The notes beneath the pieces were generated by a model, which was not told the origin of the DNA, did no database searches, and was given only the letters and a program-made list of their open reading frames with translations. Made by a program: the position numbers and the translations under genes. A DNA stretch of 10,387 bases from DATJPD01 sp036394195 (GTDB lineage: Bacteria > Pseudomonadota > Alphaproteobacteria > CACIAM-22H2): positions 1-10,387 of the forward strand of contig DASWFO010000338.1 of assembly GCA_036394195.1 (NCBI GenBank). Direction: 5' to 3'. Positions 7,179 through 10,387 of this stretch are shown here, in pieces (positions within the stretch are counted from its first letter, which is position 1; each line of letters begins with the position of its first letter).

Positions 7179-7579
7179 CCAAGCTGCGCCACATCGCGAT
7201 CATCGTGCCCGACCCCGAAGAAGCCGCCGCGTTCTTCGAGAAGGCGTTCGACTTCAAGCGCGTCGGCAAGGCCCGCCGCGGCCTTTACGTGTCCGACGGC
7301 ACGGTCAACGTGGCGCTGCTGAAGAAGGAGAACGAAGACGAGAAGATCGGCATCTACCATTTCGGCATGTGGGTCGACGATCTCCCCGAAGCGGAGAAGA
7401 AGGTCACCGAGGCGGGGGCCACCTATCTCGCCGGCCGGCCGACCTCGCCGAACTCGTTCTACGAGTGCAAATACCGCGATCCGCTCGGGATCGTGTTCGA
7501 CATTACCCACAACGGCTGGACCGGTGCGGTGAAGGACGTTGTGCCTGCCGACGCGGCGAAAGAGACGCAGCAAGCCTAA
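7175..7579 (+). CDS. VOC-superfamily (glyoxalase/bleomycin-resistance/dioxygenase fold) protein
   Basis: A 134-residue cytoplasmic protein made of two paired beta-alpha-beta-beta-beta modules. The first opens with AKLRHIAIIVPDPEEAAAFFEKAFDF, a standard VOC beginning, and the second with IYHFGMWVDDLPEAEKKVTEAG. Likely metal ligands are His6 and His62, with Asp109 in GIVFDIT where Glu is usual; the fourth ligand is not obvious. YECKYRDPLGIVFDI is the typical VOC terminal hairpin. Members include glyoxalase I, methylmalonyl-CoA epimerase, fosfomycin-type resistance proteins and extradiol dioxygenases. At this length it is not a full extradiol dioxygenase. Being the first gene of a unit with a flavin monooxygenase suggests an isomerase, lyase or ring-fission role in the same pathway (inference). 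The ATG at 7175 follows a GGAG ribosome binding site. The monooxygenase start lies 23 bases after the stop. Confidence 0.88.
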   Translation: MAKLRHIAIIVPDPEEAAAFFEKAFDFKRVGKARRGLYVSDGTVNVALLKKENEDEKIGIYHFGMWVDDLPEAEKKVTEAGATYLAGRPTSPNSFYECKYRDPLGIVFDITHNGWTGAVKDVVPADAAKETQQA

Positions 7580-7582
7580 GCG

Positions 7583-7606
7583 GGAACAGAGTGACGAGCC
7601 GCATGG
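7583..7606 (+). promoter_or_regulatory. Translation leader of the monooxygenase gene, copy 2 of the repeated leader motif
   Basis: GGAACAGAGTGACGAGCC ends two bases before the ATG at 7603 and differs from the VOC gene leader at only two of 18 positions. The equal placement supports ATG 7603 as the start over the in-frame GTG at 7591, although GGGA five bases before that GTG would also serve as a ribosome binding site. Confidence 0.4.
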
Positions 7607-8820
7607 ACCGCGACGTCGATCGGGTGTTGATCATCGGCGCCGGCCCGGTCGGGCTGTGCCTGGCGCTGGCCCTCGCCAAAGAGGGCGTGCGCAGCTGCAT
7701 CCTCGAGCAGCTCAGCGACGATAACTTCCTGGATCAGGTGCCGCGCGCCGGCACCAACCATCCGGCCACGCTCGAGATGTACGATGAGATCGGGCTTTAT
7801 TCGAAGCTCGAGCCGCGCGGCATCATCGCCCCGCTCTTCCACTACTGGGATCGCGCCGCCGGCGAGCGGATCGCCGAATTCGATCATGCCCATCTGAAGG
7901 ACGACACGCGCTTTCCCTTCGCGCTGCAGTGTGAGCGGATCAAGATCGTCGAAGAGGCGCTGGCGATGGCGCGCGCCAACCCGCTCTGCGAGGTCCGGAT
8001 GGCGGCGAATGTCACCGGCTTCAGCCAGGACGCGGACGGTGTCACCGCGACAATCGAGACGGTCGACGGCCCCGAGACGCTCCGCGGCCGCTATATCGTC
8101 AGCGCAGAGGGGGCGCGCAGCATCATCCGCAAGCAGGTCGACGTCGAGTTCGAGGGCTTCACCTATCCCGACCGCACGCTCAACATCGAGGTGGCGTACG
8201 ATTTCAAGCGCCACGGCTACGCCGACCGCAACTACATCTCCGACCCCGAGGAGTGGTCGAACCTTTTCCATTGGAAAGGCCCGCCCGAGCGCTGGCGGGT
8301 CCACTTCCCGACCCAGCCAGAGGACGACCCCGAGGCGCTCACCGCTCCCGACGCGCTGCAAGCGCGCCTGCAGAGGTTCCTGCACACCGGCCGGAAGTTC
8401 GACGTGGTCGGCTGCAACCTCTACACCGTCCACCAGCGCGTGGCGGCGAAGTTCCGCGTCGGCCGCGCCATCCTTGCCGGCGATTCGGCGCATGTGAACA
8501 GCCCGATCGGCGGCATGGGGCTGAACAGCGGCGTGCACGACGCGTTCAACCTGGCCGACAAGCTGGCGAGGATCTGGCGGTGCCAGGGCGATGAGTCCCT
8601 GCTCGACCTCTACGAGCGGCAGCGTCGGCACATCGCGGTCCAGCACACCCAGGCGCAGACGATTCGCAACAAGCGCCTGTTGCAGGAGAAGGATCCGGCG
8701 GTGCGCCGGAAAAGTCACGAGGAGCTGCGGCGCACGTCGGAAGATCCGAAGCTCGCCCGCGAATTTCTGCTGAGGACATCGCTCATCAACAGCGTGCGCG
8801 AGGCCGCACGAATCACCTGA
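7603..8820 (+). CDS. FAD-dependent monooxygenase of the aromatic hydroxylase (PHBH/UbiH-like) family
   Basis: A 405-residue cytoplasmic flavoprotein. The N-terminal Rossmann motif VLIIGAGPVGLCLALALAKEG (Gly12, Gly14, Gly17) binds the ADP part of FAD, with Glu35 ending the second strand. The second FAD/NAD(P)H motif, usually DGARS, reads SAEGARS here, with Glu169 replacing Asp. The third, GRAILAGDSAHVNSPIGGMGLNSGVHDAFNLADKLA (Gly293-Asp294), is intact and binds the ribityl chain. This set is typical of class A flavin monooxygenases, which use NAD(P)H and O2 to hydroxylate aromatic substrates such as hydroxybenzoate, hydroxyphenylpropionate or chlorophenol. The length matches PHBH/UbiH-like members rather than the longer MhpA or phenol hydroxylases. 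The substrate is unknown. It lies between the VOC gene (23 bases upstream) and the Bug gene (8 bases downstream), so hydroxylation of the solute captured by the binding protein is a reasonable inference. The frame is open further upstream, inside the VOC gene, but the protein match begins at MDRDVDRVLI. Confidence 0.9.
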   Translation: MDRDVDRVLIIGAGPVGLCLALALAKEGVRSCILEQLSDDNFLDQVPRAGTNHPATLEMYDEIGLYSKLEPRGIIAPLFHYWDRAAGERIAEFDHAHLKDDTRFPFALQCERIKIVEEALAMARANPLCEVRMAANVTGFSQDADGVTATIETVDGPETLRGRYIVSAEGARSIIRKQVDVEFEGFTYPDRTLNIEVAYDFKRHGYADRNYISDPEEWSNLFHWKGPPERWRVHFPTQPEDDPEALTAPDALQARLQRFLHTGRKFDVVGCNLYTVHQRVAAKFRVGRAILAGDSAHVNSPIGGMGLNSGVHDAFNLADKLARIWRCQGDESLLDLYERQRRHIAVQHTQAQTIRNKRLLQEKDPAVRRKSHEELRRTSEDPKLAREFLLRTSLINSVREAARIT

Positions 8821-8828
8821 GGGGGCGC

Positions 8829-9818
8829 ATGCGCGGGATCGGTGATCGGCGGGGCCGTCGTGGAGCGCTGATTGTGGCTGCTTTGGCGTTGGGCGCTCCT
8901 GAGGCCTTGGCCCAGGAGTCCTGGCCGGCGAAGCCGATCCATTTCATCGTCCCGTTCCAGGCGGGCAGCAGCTCGGACACCATCGCCCGCATCGTGGCCC
9001 AGCCCCTCAGCGAGCGGCTGGGCCAGCAGATCGTCGTCGAGGATCGCGTCGGCGGCAGCGGCATCGTCGGCACCGAAGCCGTCGCGCGCGCCCGGCCCGA
9101 CGGCTACACGATCGGCCTCGCCAACACGAGCACGCATGCGGCGGTCGTGGCGCTGAACCCCAGCCTGCCCTTCGATCCGGTCAAGGATTTCACGCCGGTG
9201 GCCTTGATCGGCAGCGCGCCCTTCGCCCTCATGGCCTCCCCCACCGTTCCGGCCCACACCGTGAGCGGGCTCATCGCCCTCGCCCGCGCCAAGCCGTTCG
9301 GCGTGACTTACGCGTCGGCCGGCCAGGGGACGCTGTCGCATCTCGCGGCGGCGCTGTTCGAGAAGATGGCCGAGGTGCAGCTGACCCATGTCGCCTATCG
9401 CGGCACCAGCCAGTCCAGCCTCGATTTGATGGAAGGCCGGGTCGATCTCCTGTTCGGCACCATCGCGCCGTCGCTCGCGAGTGTGCGCGCCGGCAAGATC
9501 CAGGCGCTGGCGACCACCGGCGAGCAGCGCAACCCGATGCTGCCCGACGTGCCCACCGTCGCGGAGAGCGGGCTGGCCGGCTACGAAGCGGCGCTGTGGA
9601 CCGCGATCGTGCTGCCGGCGGGTACACCACCCGGGATTGTGACGCGGCTCCACCAGGAGATCGTCGCCGCCGTCAAAACCCCGGCGGCGCAGGCGGCCTT
9701 GCGCCAACAAGGCGTCGATGCCGAGACCAGCACGCCGGCGGCACTGGCGACGCGCATCAAAACAGATGTCGAGAAATGGCAGGGTGTGGTGACCGCGGCG
9801 GGAATCAAGCCGCAGTAG
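8829..9818 (+). CDS. Tripartite tricarboxylate transporter-type substrate-binding protein (Bug/TctC family)
   Basis: A 329-residue periplasmic solute-binding protein. Residues 1-28 form a signal peptide with an arginine-rich start (MRGIGDRRGRRGALIV) and a predicted cut after EALA. The mature protein begins with the Bug hallmark WPAKPIHFIVPF, followed by AGSSSD with Asp50 at the usual ligand-coordinating loop, then VVEDRVGGSGIVG and ARPDGYTIGL, PFDPVKDFTPVALIG, VAYRGTSQSSLDLMEGRVDLLFG, LPDVPTVAESGLAGYEAALW and PAGTPPGIVTRLH. Length is normal for the family. Bug proteins bind small carboxylates or aromatic acids and deliver them to TctA/TctB membrane partners; neither partner gene is in the window, as is common for orphan Bug genes. 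The gene starts 8 bases after the monooxygenase stop, and GAGGGGG just before the ATG is a strong ribosome binding site. It is the last gene of the rightward unit and ends before a double-hairpin repeat. Confidence 0.93.
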   Translation: MRGIGDRRGRRGALIVAALALGAPEALAQESWPAKPIHFIVPFQAGSSSDTIARIVAQPLSERLGQQIVVEDRVGGSGIVGTEAVARARPDGYTIGLANTSTHAAVVALNPSLPFDPVKDFTPVALIGSAPFALMASPTVPAHTVSGLIALARAKPFGVTYASAGQGTLSHLAAALFEKMAEVQLTHVAYRGTSQSSLDLMEGRVDLLFGTIAPSLASVRAGKIQALATTGEQRNPMLPDVPTVAESGLAGYEAALWTAIVLPAGTPPGIVTRLHQEIVAAVKTPAAQAALRQQGVDAETSTPAALATRIKTDVEKWQGVVTAAGIKPQ

Positions 9819-9840
9819 GTTAACCCCGTCAATTTCACTC

Positions 9841-9911
9841 CGTCATGCCCGCGAAAGCGGGCATCCATCTAGCCGCTGAAACCATGGATTCCCGCGTTCG
9901 CGGGAATGACG
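9841..9911. repeat. Two-hairpin intergenic palindromic element (REP/MITE-like), likely bidirectional terminator
   Basis: Two 28-base arms, 9841-9868 and 9884-9911, are inverted copies of each other with 3 mismatches, separated by 15 bases. Each arm also holds its own perfect hairpin: ATGCCCGC-GAAA-GCGGGCAT at 9845-9864 and ATTCCCGC-GTTC-GCGGGAAT at 9888-9907. Elements built from GTCATTCCCGCGAA-type arms are a recurring dispersed intergenic repeat in many proteobacterial genomes, and the ATTCCC-N8-GGGAAT core resembles the neisserial dRS3 repeat (established knowledge; kinship not shown here). It sits between convergent genes ending at 9818 and 9926, so a role in ending transcription from both sides is likely, though no T-run follows. 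A 62-codon open frame starting inside it is a by-product. Confidence 0.85.
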
Positions 9912-9925
9912 AAGTGTACAGAGTC

Positions 9926-10387
9926 CTAGACCCTGCCCGCCTGCCGCAGAATGAACGCCTTCATCTTCTCGATTGCCGCGTCGGACGCCGGCGTGCTGGC
10001 GTTATTGGTGATGAAGGTGTGCGGCTGGCCTGAGAATTTCTCCAGCTCGACATGGCCGCCCGCCGCACGATAGGCCGCCGCGAAGCGGTCGTTCATGTCC
10101 GGCGTCAGGACGACGTCGTCGGTACCCTGCAGGATTTGCAGCGGCGGCAGTTGCGCCGCGTCGCCGCGCTCCACGATCAGGCGCGGATTGCCCTCGCCCA
10201 TCGCCGCCTCGTCCGGCCAATAGGCGTGATGCGCCTGCACGTGGATCTCCATGGCGCGCTCGCGCGCCCAGCCATAGCGGGCGAGCGGATCCGACACCGG
10301 CCAGCCGGTGACCATGTAGGCGAGCGTCGCATCGAGGCCCTCGCCGCCGGGCAAGGCTTCGGCCGCGTAGCGCGGATCGGCGGGGCG
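9926..10387 (-). CDS. Alpha/beta hydrolase, C-terminal part, start outside the window
   Basis: The leftward frame is open to the window edge and ends with TAG at 9926-9928; 153 residues are visible. Recognisable parts are RPADPRYAAEAL at the left, GWPVSDPLARYGWARERAM, then the strand and acid LQILQGTDDVVLTPD (visible residues 90-91, catalytic Asp candidate) and the catalytic His123 in FSGQPHTFI. These are the last two members of the hydrolase triad; the nucleophile elbow lies beyond the window. A segment like WPxxDPxARY is found in a group of alpha/beta hydrolases (esterase or dienelactone-hydrolase-like) annotated in alphaproteobacteria. No membrane segment is seen. The reaction is probably hydrolysis of an ester or a similar bond; the substrate is unknown. 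It converges on the Bug gene across the double-hairpin repeat and may belong to a separate unit continuing to the right. Confidence 0.8.
   Translation of the reverse strand, partial: RPADPRYAAEALPGGEGLDATLAYMVTGWPVSDPLARYGWARERAMEIHVQAHHAYWPDEAAMGEGNPRLIVERGDAAQLPPLQILQGTDDVVLTPDMNDRFAAAYRAAGGHVELEKFSGQPHTFITNNASTPASDAAIEKMKAFILRQAGRV

Noticed and set aside
7576..8718. A 380-codon minus-strand open frame
   Set aside because: It is antisense to the monooxygenase gene and has no recognisable domain.
8715..9710. A 331-codon minus-strand open frame
   Set aside because: It is antisense to the Bug gene, whose plus-strand product matches its family from end to end including a signal peptide.
9845..10033. 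A 62-codon plus-strand frame starting MPAKAGIH
   Set aside because: It starts inside the palindromic repeat; such MPAKAGIH peptides are a known by-product of this repeat type. The rest is antisense to the alpha/beta hydrolase.

Overview
The window is high-GC, gene-dense DNA from what looks like a free-living alphaproteobacterium, perhaps Rhodospirillales or Hyphomicrobiales. That placement is an inference from the base composition, the Bug-type solute-binding protein, the Cache-sensor hybrid kinase and the style of the intergenic palindrome; no rRNA or other marker gene is present. It holds eight protein genes (two cut by the window edges), one intergenic palindromic repeat and one well-defined divergent promoter region. 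I see no tRNA, rRNA, CRISPR array, transposase or phage gene. No gap between genes exceeds about 200 bases.

Left part (1-4345): the 3' end of a zinc-type alcohol dehydrogenase runs rightward and meets, after 11 bases, the end of a leftward gene for a membrane-bound hybrid histidine kinase (Cache sensor, HAMP, HisKA, HATPase, receiver). Upstream of the kinase on the same strand is a 435-residue protein with the fold signature of GGDEF/EAL cyclic-di-GMP proteins, but with almost all catalytic and metal-binding residues replaced. It is probably a non-enzymatic signalling protein.

Middle and right part (4478-9818): a divergent metabolic locus. Leftward run a thiamine-diphosphate enzyme of the acetolactate-synthase-like class and, about 50 bases after it, a secreted dienelactone-hydrolase-family protein. 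Rightward run a small VOC/glyoxalase-fold protein, an FAD-dependent aromatic-ring-hydroxylase-type monooxygenase and a Bug/TctC-type periplasmic solute-binding protein, spaced 23 and 8 bases apart as in an operon. The two units are separated by 118 bases containing back-to-back sigma70-like promoters that appear to share the same -35 element. The content (solute capture, flavin hydroxylation, VOC enzyme, 2-oxoacid-type ThDP enzyme, ester/lactone hydrolase) suggests catabolism of an aromatic or other organic acid. The substrate cannot be read from the sequence.

Right edge (9819-10387): a 71-base element of two hairpins, itself a large inverted repeat, lies between the convergent ends of the solute-binding-protein gene and a 5'-truncated alpha/beta hydrolase gene.

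I did not find a clearly new biological system. The best leads are the degenerate EAL protein, the shared-promoter divergent catabolic locus with a repeated translation-leader sequence, and the covarying double hairpin.
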